Of a stretch of 64,000 nt of DNA, positions 9,291-17,248 are shown piece after piece. Source of the stretch: Burkholderiales bacterium 8X (GTDB lineage: Bacteria; Pseudomonadota; Gammaproteobacteria; Burkholderiales; Burkholderiaceae_C); the NCBI GenBank assembly GCA_902506565.1, contig LR732703.1:436030-500029 (forward strand), given 5' to 3'. The position numbers and the translations under genes are program-made. The notes below the pieces were generated by a model. It was not told the DNA's origin, ran no database searches, and saw nothing but the letters and a program-made list of their open reading frames with translations. The stretch's first letter is position 1, and every line of letters begins with the position of its first letter.

Positions 9291-9358
9291 CCTGCGGTGC
9301 TCGCGCCAGGTGGGGTCCGCGCAAACTCGCTTCGCTCAAACACGCGCGGCCCTTATCC
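9291..9358 (+). repeat. Left arm of a 68-bp imperfect inverted repeat
   Basis: The arm runs from CCTGCGGTGC through GGGGTCCGC to ACTCGCTTCGCTCAAAC and on to ATCC. Its reverse complement recurs at 9559-9627, with exact matches over these blocks and mismatches between them. The core 9312-9341 is nearly identical in both arms. It resembles dispersed intergenic repeats of beta-proteobacteria that give spurious FERSEF peptides in annotation. Confidence 0.7.
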
Positions 9359-9497
9359 ACCTGTCACTCCGCTCCTCGGCGGTAACTCGACTTACGGCAG
9401 AGGACATGCCACCCACCACCGCCGATACGCCGTCGGTGATCCACGAGAACAGCCAACAGCCGGCGCAAGACGCGTGGCTTTCAGTCACCCAAAGTAG

Positions 9498-9691
9498 CCC
9501 GGTACGCGGTGCGGGCTGGGCGAGCCCTCTGCGCGTGCCGAGGAGCGCAGCGTTTCGCGGATCAGGGCCCCATGCTGTTTGAGCGAAGCGAGTTCATGCG
9601 GACCCCGCGACACGCGGGCACCGCAGGTTGCCCCGAGCGAAGCGACGGGGTCACGCGCAGTGGGATCGACCGGCCCGTACCGCGTACCGGG
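9498..9691. repeat. Second inverted repeat flanking the right arm
   Basis: CCCGGTACGCGGTGCGGG (9498-9515) is matched in inverted form at 9674-9691 (CCCGTACCGCGTACCGGG) with one mismatch. The pair brackets the right arm of the larger repeat, so the two repeats are nested asymmetrically. Confidence 0.6.
9559..9627 (-). repeat. Right arm of the 68-bp imperfect inverted repeat
   Basis: This is the reverse-oriented partner of 9291-9358. GTTTGAGCGAAGCGAGT (9577-9593), GCGGACCCC (9598-9606) and GCACCGCAGG (9618-9627) are exact reverse complements of blocks in the left arm. The arms are about 200 bp apart. Confidence 0.7.
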
Positions 9692-9758
9692 CGGACCCAG
9701 CAAAACGCACGGAGCCCTGCTGCAACCCCGACGAAAGCCACGAACAACAAGACCGAAC

Positions 9759-10391
9759 TCAGAAGACGCCAGCCTCCTGCGCCTCGTCCAGCATCGACCG
9801 AGCCAGACTCTCGAACTGCGCTCGAAGATCGGCCGATGGCGCAGCCACGATGCTGGTGGTCCACATCAGCTGTCCGGTGCGCACATCGGTGAGGCGGCCG
9901 TTTGCAGCGAACCCGGTGTTGACGCGCGGCGTGCCGATCGGCGCGCTGAGCCCGATGCCGGCTGCGCTGTTGCGGCCGATGCCGAAGCCGCCGAGGCCGA
10001 TCGAGAAGCCAGAGCCTGAACCGGCATCCGTCGTTGCCGGGTTCAACTGCATCACCAACACGGCCTTGGCATTGCTGGCGGCGGCCGGGGCGAGCAGCTG
10101 GCCATCGGGCGCACGGTCTTCGAGGAGGTTGCTGCTGTTCGCCGCGATCGGCTCGGCGCCCTTGGCCAGCACGGCCCGGAACAACTGGTCCTGGCACAGC
10201 TGGCGCAGCGCCACGTCGTAGAAATCGCAGGCCACCAGGATCTTGCTGCCTTTCAGATAGGCGGGCTGGCTGGCCAGCGCCGGCGAGCGCCACTGGGCCT
10301 GGCGCTGCGGCGCCGAACTGCAGGCGGCCAGCGCGACCACGGACAGCGCCAGCATCGCGGCTTGCATTCGGCTTCGAAGGTGTCTCGTCAT
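9759..10391 (-). CDS. Putative outer-membrane or periplasmic lipoprotein
   Basis: 210 residues with a lipoprotein signal peptide and the lipobox LAAC, so the mature protein begins at Cys-Ser-Ser and is probably sent to the outer membrane. The body includes a nucleotide-free alpha/beta-like segment (KILVACDFYDVALRQLCQD) and a central glycine-rich run (GFSIGLGGFGIGRNSAAGIG). It ends with DVRTGQLMWTTSIVA, a strand often seen in lipoproteins that contain a CsgG-like or DUF4136-like fold. I do not recognise a specific family. The ATG at 10391 was chosen because it starts exactly at the signal peptide; the longer frame upstream is not coding. Confidence 0.75.
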   Translation of the reverse strand: MTRHLRSRMQAAMLALSVVALAACSSAPQRQAQWRSPALASQPAYLKGSKILVACDFYDVALRQLCQDQLFRAVLAKGAEPIAANSSNLLEDRAPDGQLLAPAAASNAKAVLVMQLNPATTDAGSGSGFSIGLGGFGIGRNSAAGIGLSAPIGTPRVNTGFAANGRLTDVRTGQLMWTTSIVAAPSADLRAQFESLARSMLDEAQEAGVF

Positions 10392-10642
10392 CACGTCTGA
10401 TTCACTTTCCAGGGGTCGGACCGGCCGTGGATGAAGGAGGACTCGAATCGTCCGCATCGCATCGCATGGCATCGCTTCATGCCATTTGCGGCCTCGACGC
10501 GTCACCGGCTTCGAAGACGGCAGCCCGGATTCTTGTAAGGCGCGGCCGCACGCTGGATGAGCGTCGAGAGTCGCAGGCGGGGCTTTCCGCGTGTTCATGG
10601 CCCGCAGCGGCGGCCGGTACGAAGCGCGATTGCCGGCGCCGG

Positions 10643-11542
10643 TCAGGACGCCAAATTTCGACGCGCCGGGCGTGCCCGGCCGGACTTCGGGTTCGCATTC
10701 GTCCGAGCCTCGTCCTCCGACAGCAGGCCCACGGTGAGTCCATGGCAGAGCGCCATCGAAGCCGCCACGGTGCGAAAGCCGCCGATGTCGGCGTCATGCA
10801 CTTCGAGCGCCACCGTTGCCTGCTGCGCGATGGTCGACAAGCCGCTGTCGGTGAGCGCCAGCACCGGCGTGCCTTGCGCGCGGGCCTGCTGGATCGCGGC
10901 GACCGCCTCCGCATGAAAGGGATGGAAGCTGATCGCCACCAGCACGTCGTCGCTGCCGAGCACCCGCACTTCGTCGGTCAGCATGCCGCCCATGCCGCCA
11001 AGCAGGCGAACGAAGCGCTGGCTGCGCGACAACAGGTAGGCGAAGTAGGTCGCGATCGGCCAGGAGCGCCGCAGCCCGAGCACGTTGATGGTGCGGGCAG
11101 AAGCCAGCAGGTCGATGGCGCGCTTGAGCATGGCGGGGTCGATGGCATCGCGCAGACCCTGCAGCGATTCGATCGAGCCCTCGCACAGCTGGTGCAGCAT
11201 CGCCTCGGGCGTCTGCGGCGATGCCGCACGGCGGCCCGCGCGCTGCGCCCGCATGCGCTCGCCATAGCTCTGGGTCTGGGCGAGGAGGGCGGTGCGGAAC
11301 ACCGCCTGCATTTCCGAGAAGCCGCTGTAGCCGAAGGATTTGGCGAGCCGCACCAGCACCGACGGCTGCACCTCTGCCGCATCCGACAGCGTCTTGATGG
11401 TCTCGACGGCGCTGGCGTTCGGATGATCGACCAGGTAGCGCGCCGCCACCTGCAGGCGGGCCGGAAGCGATTCGAAGCGGCCCGCGATCGATTGCTTCAG
11501 CGCCTCGAGCGTGTAGGGCGGGTCGCCCGAAGCGGCGGTCAT
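10643..11542 (-). CDS. RpiR-family transcriptional regulator with SIS domain
   Basis: 299 residues. An N-terminal HTH of the RpiR type (VAARYLVDHPNASAVETIKT, then DAAEVQPSVLVRLAKSFG YSGFSEM in two parts) is joined to a C-terminal sugar isomerase (SIS) domain with INVLGLRRSWPIA and VLVAISFHPF. RpiR regulators sense phosphosugars through the SIS domain. The gene overlaps the end of the racemase gene by 4 bp (ATGA), making it the last gene of the operon that begins with the aldolase at 17107. It is the natural candidate to bind the inverted repeat at 17116-17162. Confidence 0.9.
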   Translation of the reverse strand: MTAASGDPPYTLEALKQSIAGRFESLPARLQVAARYLVDHPNASAVETIKTLSDAAEVQPSVLVRLAKSFGYSGFSEMQAVFRTALLAQTQSYGERMRAQRAGRRAASPQTPEAMLHQLCEGSIESLQGLRDAIDPAMLKRAIDLLASARTINVLGLRRSWPIATYFAYLLSRSQRFVRLLGGMGGMLTDEVRVLGSDDVLVAISFHPFHAEAVAAIQQARAQGTPVLALTDSGLSTIAQQATVALEVHDADIGGFRTVAASMALCHGLTVGLLSEDEARTNANPKSGRARPARRNLAS

Positions 11543-12207
11543 GTGGACGCGGAAGCCCGCACCCGTGCGATCACCTCCTGCACCATCAGCTCGGGGCTCG
11601 CGAGTACCGGCTTGCCGAGTTCGGTCGCGAGCGGCTCGGCCAGGTGCGCGAGCGATGCCTGTGCAAGAACGATGCGGTCGACCCGCAACGCGAGCTCGCG
11701 CGCTGCATCGCTCACCAGCCGGTCGTGCTGCTCGCGGTTGCCCGCCACCAGGGCCTCGAAGGCCGCGCCGCACAGCACACTTTCGGCTTCGATCGCCTGG
11801 CCCGACTGCTTCGCGTGCGCGGCCAAGAGCGACTGGCTCGGCTGGACGGTCGACGAGGTGGTGCAGATCAGCCCGATGCGCCCCGGCGCCCGGCTGGCCA
11901 ACGCATAGAGCGGGTCGTCGATCTTGAGGATCGGCACCGGCACCAGCTGGCGTGCGACATCGATCGCGGGCGAGGTCGAGGAGCAGGTGAAGACGATCAG
12001 CTCGGCGCCCGCATCCGCCGCCAGCGTGGCCAGCGTGCTCACCCGCCGGGTGATGGCGGCCGACGGCCCGGATCGCAGCAGGTCCTGCAGCACGCTTTCG
12101 TCCAGCATGTGGAAGCAGTCCGCCTCGGGCAGCTCGGCCTGGAAGCGGGGCCGAAAGCGCTCGACCAGCATGGCGACGGTGTGGATGAAGGCGATGCGAC
12201 GGATCAT
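11539..12207 (-). CDS. Asp/Glu/hydantoin racemase family protein
   Basis: 222 residues. The two catalytic cysteines of the family are present: Cys75 in FTCSSTSPA and Cys146 in LCGAAFEA, each next to the expected small residues. Family members racemise aspartate, glutamate or hydantoins, or isomerise maleate, without a cofactor. The ATG at 12207 lies 24 bp after the stop of the PfkB kinase gene, and the gene shares 4 bp with the RpiR regulator gene, so it is part of the same operon. Its presence with an amino-acid-type importer suggests that the imported compound has an amino-acid part. Confidence 0.85.
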   Translation of the reverse strand: MIRRIAFIHTVAMLVERFRPRFQAELPEADCFHMLDESVLQDLLRSGPSAAITRRVSTLATLAADAGAELIVFTCSSTSPAIDVARQLVPVPILKIDDPLYALASRAPGRIGLICTTSSTVQPSQSLLAAHAKQSGQAIEAESVLCGAAFEALVAGNREQHDRLVSDAARELALRVDRIVLAQASLAHLAEPLATELGKPVLASPELMVQEVIARVRASAST

Positions 12208-12230
12208 GTTGGAGATGAAATCAGAACCGC

Positions 12231-13178
12231 TCAGGAGCGGGATGGTTGCGCGAGCCAGGCATCGACCTCGCTTCGAAGCGGAATGCCGCGACGTCCGGAT
12301 GCGCGGGTGCATTTGATGGCGGCTGCGGCGTTGGCGAAGCGCGCGGCTTCGGTCACCGCGCAGCCTTCTGCGATGGCGAGCGCATAGGCGCCGTGGAAGA
12401 CGTCGCCGGCGCCGAGCGTGTCGATCGCCTCGACCCGGAAGCCGGGCGCCGAATGCATCGTCTCGCCCGAAAGCCACAGGTAGCCGAGCGGGCCGACGGT
12501 GACGCCGACATACGGGCCGCGCACGCGGGACCTCGCCCATTGCAGGCCGCGCTTCGGGTCGGCCTCGCCGCTCATGCGGGTAAGTGCCGCCTCCGCGAAG
12601 ATCACGTGGTCGGCCAGGCCGAGCAGCTCGATCGCCCGCGGGTCGAAGCTGAGGTCTGCATCCAGCACGGTCGGTATGCCCCGCTCGGCCGCGAGCGCCA
12701 GCACCCGCGTGGCGCCGCGGCGCCAGCCCATGTCCGCCAGCACCGCGCCGGCGCCGGCCAGCGCCGGGCCGTCGACCCAGTCGGCCTCGACGTCCAGCTC
12801 GCGCCCGGCGAAGTGCGTGATCTGCCGCTCGCCGCAGTCGTCCACCGTCACGTTGCTGGCGGCGGATTGCGCACCGTGCAGCGTTCTCATGAGGGAGATG
12901 TCGACGCCATGTCCGGCGAGCTCGCCGCGGATCGCGTCGCCGGTCGGGTCGTCGCCGACCCGCGCCACCAGCCGGGCCGAGCCGCCGAGCCGCTGCACCG
13001 CGACCGCGGCGGTCGCGGCCGGTCCGCCGCCGATCTCGTCGTAGCCCGACGCGTAGATCTTGCTGCCTTCGCTCGCGAAGGATTCGACCCGCATGATGCG
13101 GTCGAGCCCGCTCATGCCGATGCAGGCGACCTGCGCGGGCTGCTGCGACGGCACCGGGCGATCGGTCGGCGGGCTCAT
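12231..13178 (-). CDS. PfkB-family sugar kinase, YihV (sulfofructose kinase)-like
   Basis: 315 residues. The substrate-side motif EIGGGPAATAAVAVQRLGG and the C-terminal PfkB signature DTLGAGDVFHGAYA with catalytic Asp259 are complete. The sequence tracks E. coli YihV strikingly in several places, including the GGGPAATAAVA start, the DTxGAGDVFHGA signature and the end AAAIKCTRASGRRGIP. YihV phosphorylates 6-deoxy-6-sulfofructose at C1. Whether the sulfonate-binding residues are kept cannot be judged here. The neighbouring aldolase would cleave the 1-phosphate product, which supports a kinase-aldolase pair acting on a ketohexose derivative. Confidence 0.85.
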   Translation of the reverse strand: MSPPTDRPVPSQQPAQVACIGMSGLDRIMRVESFASEGSKIYASGYDEIGGGPAATAAVAVQRLGGSARLVARVGDDPTGDAIRGELAGHGVDISLMRTLHGAQSAASNVTVDDCGERQITHFAGRELDVEADWVDGPALAGAGAVLADMGWRRGATRVLALAAERGIPTVLDADLSFDPRAIELLGLADHVIFAEAALTRMSGEADPKRGLQWARSRVRGPYVGVTVGPLGYLWLSGETMHSAPGFRVEAIDTLGAGDVFHGAYALAIAEGCAVTEAARFANAAAAIKCTRASGRRGIPLRSEVDAWLAQPSRS

Positions 13179-13194
13179 GGCTGGCGTCGGCCGG

Positions 13195-13992
13195 TCAGAA
13201 GGACGGCAGCTCGGGCAGCGGCATGTTGAAGTACTGCTTGATGATGTCCGCCAGCTCGCCGTTGGCGCGGATGTGATAGATGAAGGTGTTGGTCCATTGC
13301 AGCAGGTCGGCGCTGTCGCGCTTCATGCCGACGCCGATGTGCTGGGTGCCGAGCTTGAGCCGCGAGACGTAGGTCTTGCCGGGGTTGGCCTTGGTGGTCT
13401 GCGCCGGGATCAGGAAGCCGGTCGCGGTCGCGTCGACCTGGCCGGTGACGAGCGCCTGGATGGTCGATGCGTCGCTGTCGAAGCGCTGCATCGTGGCACC
13501 GGGCGCGAGCTTGGTGACCAGCGCGTCCTGGATGGCGCCGCGCACCACCGAGACCTTCTTGCCGTTCAGGTCGGCGAAGGTCTTGATCGGGCTGTTGTCG
13601 GCCGTCATGATCACGCTGTCCTGGAAGGCGTACGGGTTCGAGTACCAGATCTGGAGCGCCCGCTGCGGCGTGATGGTGAGCGTCGCCATCACCATGTCGG
13701 CCTTGCCGCTCACCACGAACGGAATGCGGTTCTGGCTGGTCACCGGCACGATTTCCAGCGGCACGCCCATGTACTTGGCCATCAGCGTGGCCACCGCGAC
13801 GTCGATGCCTTCGGGCTGCATCTTGGCGTCCATCTGGCCCCACGGCGGATTGTTGGTGTCGATCGCGACCAGCAGCTTGCCGCGCTTGATGATCTCGTCG
13901 ACGGTCACGGCGCTCGCGAGCTGTGCGGCCGCGAACAGAAAAAGACCCACGAGCGCCATGAAGGCGCGGGAAAGAACGGTTCTCGATGTCAT
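13195..13992 (-). CDS. Periplasmic substrate-binding protein, polar amino acid ABC type (family 3)
   Basis: 265 residues with a clear Sec signal peptide (about 1-28, ending ASA). The motif LLVAIDTNNPPWGQMDAKM, then PEGIDVAVATLMAKYMGV, and the later GKKVSVVRGAIQDALV are those of the SBP_bac_3 family that binds polar amino acids, opines and related compounds. It is encoded directly downstream of the ATPase and two permease genes of the same transporter class and upstream of the kinase gene, so it sets the import specificity of this catabolic operon. Confidence 0.9.
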   Translation of the reverse strand: MTSRTVLSRAFMALVGLFLFAAAQLASAVTVDEIIKRGKLLVAIDTNNPPWGQMDAKMQPEGIDVAVATLMAKYMGVPLEIVPVTSQNRIPFVVSGKADMVMATLTITPQRALQIWYSNPYAFQDSVIMTADNSPIKTFADLNGKKVSVVRGAIQDALVTKLAPGATMQRFDSDASTIQALVTGQVDATATGFLIPAQTTKANPGKTYVSRLKLGTQHIGVGMKRDSADLLQWTNTFIYHIRANGELADIIKQYFNMPLPELPSF

Positions 13993-14027
13993 GCCTGTCT
14001 CCTACGTTGAAATGAAAAAGCGGGACG

Positions 14028-14759
14028 CTAGCCCTTGTGGCGGATGGATTGGACAAACTGCGCCAGCGGCGCGGTGGCGGGACGGTCGAACATCTGCGAC
14101 GGTGCACCCTGCTCGCAGATCTTTCCCTCGTGCATGAAGACGACCCGGTCGGCTGCCTGGCGCGCGAAGCCCATTTCGTGGGTCACCAGCAGCATCGTCA
14201 TGCCGCCCTTCGCCAGCTCGGCCACCACGTCGAGCACTTCGCCCACCATCTCCGGGTCGAGCGCCGAAGTGATTTCGTCGCACAGCAGCACCCGAGGTTC
14301 GAGCGCCAGCGCGCGGGCGATGGCCACCCGTTGCTGCTGCCCGCCGGAGAGCTTCGATGGAAAGGCCTGGGCCCGTTCGGAAAGGCGCACCCGGTCGAGC
14401 AGCCGCGCGGCGTTGGCGCGGGCCTTGTGCTTGGGCGTCTTGTTCATCACGATCTGCGGCAGCGCCACGTTCTCGAGCGCGCTCAGGTGCGGGAACAGGT
14501 TGAAGCTCTGGAAGATCATGCCGACCGAGCGGCGCACTTCGCGCAGGCTCGACGGCTTGACCTCGACCCCGGCCGCGGTGATGCGGCCGCCATCGATGCT
14601 CTCGAGACCGTTGATGCAGCGCAGCAGCGTGCTCTTGCCCGAGCCCGAGCGGCCGATGATGGCGACCACCTCGCCCTCGGCCACATCGAGGTCGACGCCG
14701 TCCAGCACGGTGGTGGCGCCGAAGCGCTTGGTGAGCGATGCGATTTCAACGATCGGCAT
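14028..14759 (-). CDS. ABC transporter ATPase, polar amino acid type
   Basis: 243 residues, standard for the family. Walker A is GRSGSGKST, the Q-loop lies in MIFQSFNLFPHLS, the signature is LSGGQQQR, and Walker B with its glutamate is LLCDEITSALD; the H-loop is in LLVTHEMGFA. It overlaps the 3' end of the first permease gene by 14 bp. Confidence 0.95.
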   Translation of the reverse strand: MPIVEIASLTKRFGATTVLDGVDLDVAEGEVVAIIGRSGSGKSTLLRCINGLESIDGGRITAAGVEVKPSSLREVRRSVGMIFQSFNLFPHLSALENVALPQIVMNKTPKHKARANAARLLDRVRLSERAQAFPSKLSGGQQQRVAIARALALEPRVLLCDEITSALDPEMVGEVLDVVAELAKGGMTMLLVTHEMGFARQAADRVVFMHEGKICEQGAPSQMFDRPATAPLAQFVQSIRHKG

Positions 14760-15396
14760 TGAATCTTTTCTCCAGCCTGCGCGACAGCAGGTACAGCGGG
14801 AAGCAGACCGCGAAGTACATCGCGCCGACCACGCTGTAGACCAGGATCGGCTTCAGGGTCACGTTGTTGACGTACTGCGCCGCATGGGTGAGTTCGTGGA
14901 AGCCGATGATCGACGCGAGCGAAGTGTTCTTGACCAGCTGCACCATGAAGCCGACCGTCGGCGGCGTCGCGATGCGCACCGATTGCGGCAGCACCACGTG
15001 GCGCATCTGCTCCAGGTACGAGAAGCCGAGCGCCGCCGAGCCTTGCCACTGGGTCTGCGGCACCGCCTGGATCGAGCCGCGCCAGATCTCGCCGAAATAG
15101 GCGCTCGCATAGCAGGTGAGGGCGAAGGTCACCGCGACGAAGGCGTTCTGGCTGAGGCCGAAGAGCGCGAGACCGAAGAACACCAGGAACAGCAGCATCA
15201 GGAGCGGCGTCGCCTGGAAGAGCTGGATGTACGCGGCCGCCAGCCAGCGCAGCGGCGCGAAGGGCGCGACCCGCAGCAACGCCACCAGCAAGCCGACCAA
15301 CCCGCCGCAGACGAAAGCCAGGATCGACAGGCCGAGCGTCCAGCGCAGCGCGCCGAGCAGATACAGGAACTCGACGCTTCCGAATTCGCGGATCAT
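14746..15396 (-). CDS. ABC transporter permease, polar amino acid type (first)
   Basis: 216 residues with about five membrane spans. The EAA loop reads GSAALGFSYLEQMRHVVLPQ, typical of HisMQ/GlnP permeases. The start ATG at 15396 overlaps the stop of the second permease gene by 4 bp, and its own stop lies inside the ATPase gene start. It forms the channel together with the 15393-16064 product. Confidence 0.93.
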   Translation of the reverse strand: MIREFGSVEFLYLLGALRWTLGLSILAFVCGGLVGLLVALLRVAPFAPLRWLAAAYIQLFQATPLLMLLFLVFFGLALFGLSQNAFVAVTFALTCYASAYFGEIWRGSIQAVPQTQWQGSAALGFSYLEQMRHVVLPQSVRIATPPTVGFMVQLVKNTSLASIIGFHELTHAAQYVNNVTLKPILVYSVVGAMYFAVCFPLYLLSRRLEKRFNADR

Positions 15397-16064
15397 GCGC
15401 GGCCCCGCACCTGGAAGTAGAAGCGGTCGACCGCGAAGAAGGCGAGCTTGAGCGAGAAGGCGATCGCCAGGTAGATGCCGGTGGCGACGATGTACACCTC
15501 GAAGGGCCGGAAGTTCTCGGTCTCGATCAGGTGCGCGACGCCGGTGAGTTCCTCGACCGACACGGTCGACACTACCGCCGAGCCGAGCATCACCAGGATG
15601 AACTGGCTGGCCAGCGCCGGGAACACCGCGCGCAACGCCGGGAACAGGATGATGTGGCGCACGATGCTCGGCACCGGAAAGCCGAGCGCCCGCGCCGCCT
15701 CGAGCTGGCCACGCGGAATCGCGTCGATGCCGGCGCGCACGATTTCGGTGGCGTAGGCGCCGCAGTTGATCGACATGCCGATCAGCGCCGCCTCGACCGG
15801 GTCCAGCCGGATGCCGAGGGAAGGCAGGCCGAAGTAGATGAGGAAGAGCTGGATCAGGAAGGGCGTGTTGCGGATGCTCTCGACATAGGTGGCCGCCGGC
15901 CAGCGCAGCCAGGCCCGGTGCGAGGTACGCGCCAGCGCGCAGACGATGCCGATCGCCAGCCCGATCGCGATGGTGGCCAGCGACAGCTCGATGGTGAGCC
16001 GGGCGCCCGCCATCAACCGCGGCCAGGCGGCCCACACCGATCCGAACTGGAAGACGTAGTCCAT
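15393..16064 (-). CDS. ABC transporter permease, polar amino acid type (second)
   Basis: 223 residues, with an EAA loop EAARALGFPVPSIVRHIILF and a typical family N-terminus that leads straight into the first span. The gene begins 5 bp after the aldolase stop, so the transporter is translated from the same message. Two different permeases point to a heterodimeric channel. Confidence 0.93.
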   Translation of the reverse strand: MDYVFQFGSVWAAWPRLMAGARLTIELSLATIAIGLAIGIVCALARTSHRAWLRWPAATYVESIRNTPFLIQLFLIYFGLPSLGIRLDPVEAALIGMSINCGAYATEIVRAGIDAIPRGQLEAARALGFPVPSIVRHIILFPALRAVFPALASQFILVMLGSAVVSTVSVEELTGVAHLIETENFRPFEVYIVATGIYLAIAFSLKLAFFAVDRFYFQVRGRA

Positions 16065-16069
16065 CGAAC

Positions 16070-17107
16070 TCAACCGGCCGGATAGCGGGCGAAGAAGTCG
16101 GGGCCGGCGTCCGCCAGCTCGATGCCGTCGGCGAAGGCCCGGCAGTCGGTCCAGGGCGTGCCGTCGCGCTCCAGCAGCGCATGCAATTGCTTGGCGTACG
16201 GAATGCCGTCGCGCTCGATGCCTTCGCGCATCGCGGTCCAGTCGGGGAAGCTCGACTCGAAGGTCTTCCACCAGATCGCGCGGCCGGCGAGATAGCCGCT
16301 CGCACCGGCGCGAAACGCATGCGCCACGATGCGCCGGAAGGGCTCCATGCCGGCACCGGCCGAAAGCATCACCCAGGGGCGATCGAGGGTGCGGCCCAGT
16401 TCGTCGAACCAGCGCTGGCATTCGGCCGAATCCGGCCCGTCCGGGTCGGGCACCTGGGCCGCGGCGATCGGGCTTTCCATCTTGAAGATGTCGATGCCGT
16501 AGCGCTCGTCGCGAAACTCGCGGGCGGTGTCGATCACCATCTCGGGCCGCTTGCCGGCGTCTTCCTCGTAGCGGGCGGCGGAGCCTTCGCTTCCGAGCGG
16601 GTAGAGCAGGGGTTCGAGCAGGAAGGCGATGTCGTGGCGGCGGCAGTCGCGCCCGACCTGCTCCACCAGCGCGCGCTGGTGGGCCTTGACCTCTTCGGAC
16701 GCGTCCGGGCGCCACCACAGCATCAGCTTGACGCCGTCGGCGCCGAGGCGCTTGATCTTCTCGACCGACCAATCGGGGTAGCCGTAGGTCTTGCGGCCGC
16801 CCGGCGTTTCGTCGCTGTCCCATTGCTCGTAGGTGAGCAACAAGCCGCGGCGCGGATCGGTCTGCAGCGCGGCATACGGATAGGCGTAGCCCGGGTCGAG
16901 CAGCATGGCGGTGGAATGCGGCGAGAGCGTCTGGATCAGCACCCGCTTGGCCTCGCCGACATCCTCGAAGGATGCCTTGTCGGTGCCGCGGCGACCGCGC
17001 ACCAGGGCTTCGACGCCGGGACGCTGGTCGACCGCGGTCATCTTGAAGAAGCCGCGTTCGTCGGAGAGACGCCGCATGCACCAGAGCTTGCCGCCGGACA
17101 TTCGCAT
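16070..17107 (-). CDS. Class I aldolase, LacD (tagatose-bisphosphate)/YihT-like
   Basis: 345 residues. The N-terminal TAVDQRPGVEAL matches the conserved (F/V)DQRGAL region. Further family residues are Lys127 in GVKLMLWW, Glu165 in LLEPLLY, and the Schiff-base lysine Lys209 in IFKMESP, spaced as in LacD. LacD cleaves tagatose-1,6-bisphosphate, and the related YihT cleaves 6-deoxy-6-sulfofructose-1-phosphate. With the YihV-like kinase in the same operon, a ketose-1-phosphate with an unusual C6 or amino-linked group is likely. It is the first gene of the operon, and a large inverted repeat lies just upstream. Confidence 0.88.
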   Translation of the reverse strand: MRMSGGKLWCMRRLSDERGFFKMTAVDQRPGVEALVRGRRGTDKASFEDVGEAKRVLIQTLSPHSTAMLLDPGYAYPYAALQTDPRRGLLLTYEQWDSDETPGGRKTYGYPDWSVEKIKRLGADGVKLMLWWRPDASEEVKAHQRALVEQVGRDCRRHDIAFLLEPLLYPLGSEGSAARYEEDAGKRPEMVIDTAREFRDERYGIDIFKMESPIAAAQVPDPDGPDSAECQRWFDELGRTLDRPWVMLSAGAGMEPFRRIVAHAFRAGASGYLAGRAIWWKTFESSFPDWTAMREGIERDGIPYAKQLHALLERDGTPWTDCRAFADGIELADAGPDFFARYPAG

Positions 17108-17115
17108 GATCGTTG

Positions 17116-17162
17116 TTGGAATATTTAAGTTGCTTGCGACTGTAGCGGAATGAATATTCCAA
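17116..17162. promoter_or_regulatory. Candidate operator: 10-bp exact inverted repeat
   Basis: TTGGAATATT (17116-17125) and AATATTCCAA (17153-17162) are exact inverted copies separated by 27 bp, and both lie in a locally AT-rich patch. The left arm is only 8 bp before the aldolase start, so binding there would block the operon. The spacing of about 37 bp from centre to centre would suit a tetrameric regulator. The RpiR protein of the same operon is the most likely ligand. A 10-bp palindrome GTCAATTGAC follows at 17214-17223, nearer the divergent ATPase gene. Confidence 0.55.
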
Positions 17163-17248
17163 ACGCATCCGCGCTAACCCTGCCCCGGTTTCGACAAGAA
17201 TTTCCAGGGATTGGTCAATTGACGCGGCCCTGTCAAAATCCGTCGGAA

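Larger units (their letters stand above)
9204..9758. other. Gene-free, repeat-dense intergenic region
   Basis: About 555 bp between the cytochrome gene and a convergent lipoprotein gene. Open frames here are byproducts of repeated sequence (they translate to FERSEF-type peptides). It holds two sets of inverted repeats, given below. Confidence 0.75.

Noticed and set aside
9169..9892. Several small frames with FERSEF-type peptides
   Set aside because: They lie in the inverted-repeat region, have no ribosome sites and match the repeat rather than a protein family.
10461..10490. ATGGCAT/ATGCCAT inverted repeat upstream of the lipoprotein gene
   Set aside because: Only seven base pairs amid CGCAT repeats and no link to a known regulator, so chance is likely.
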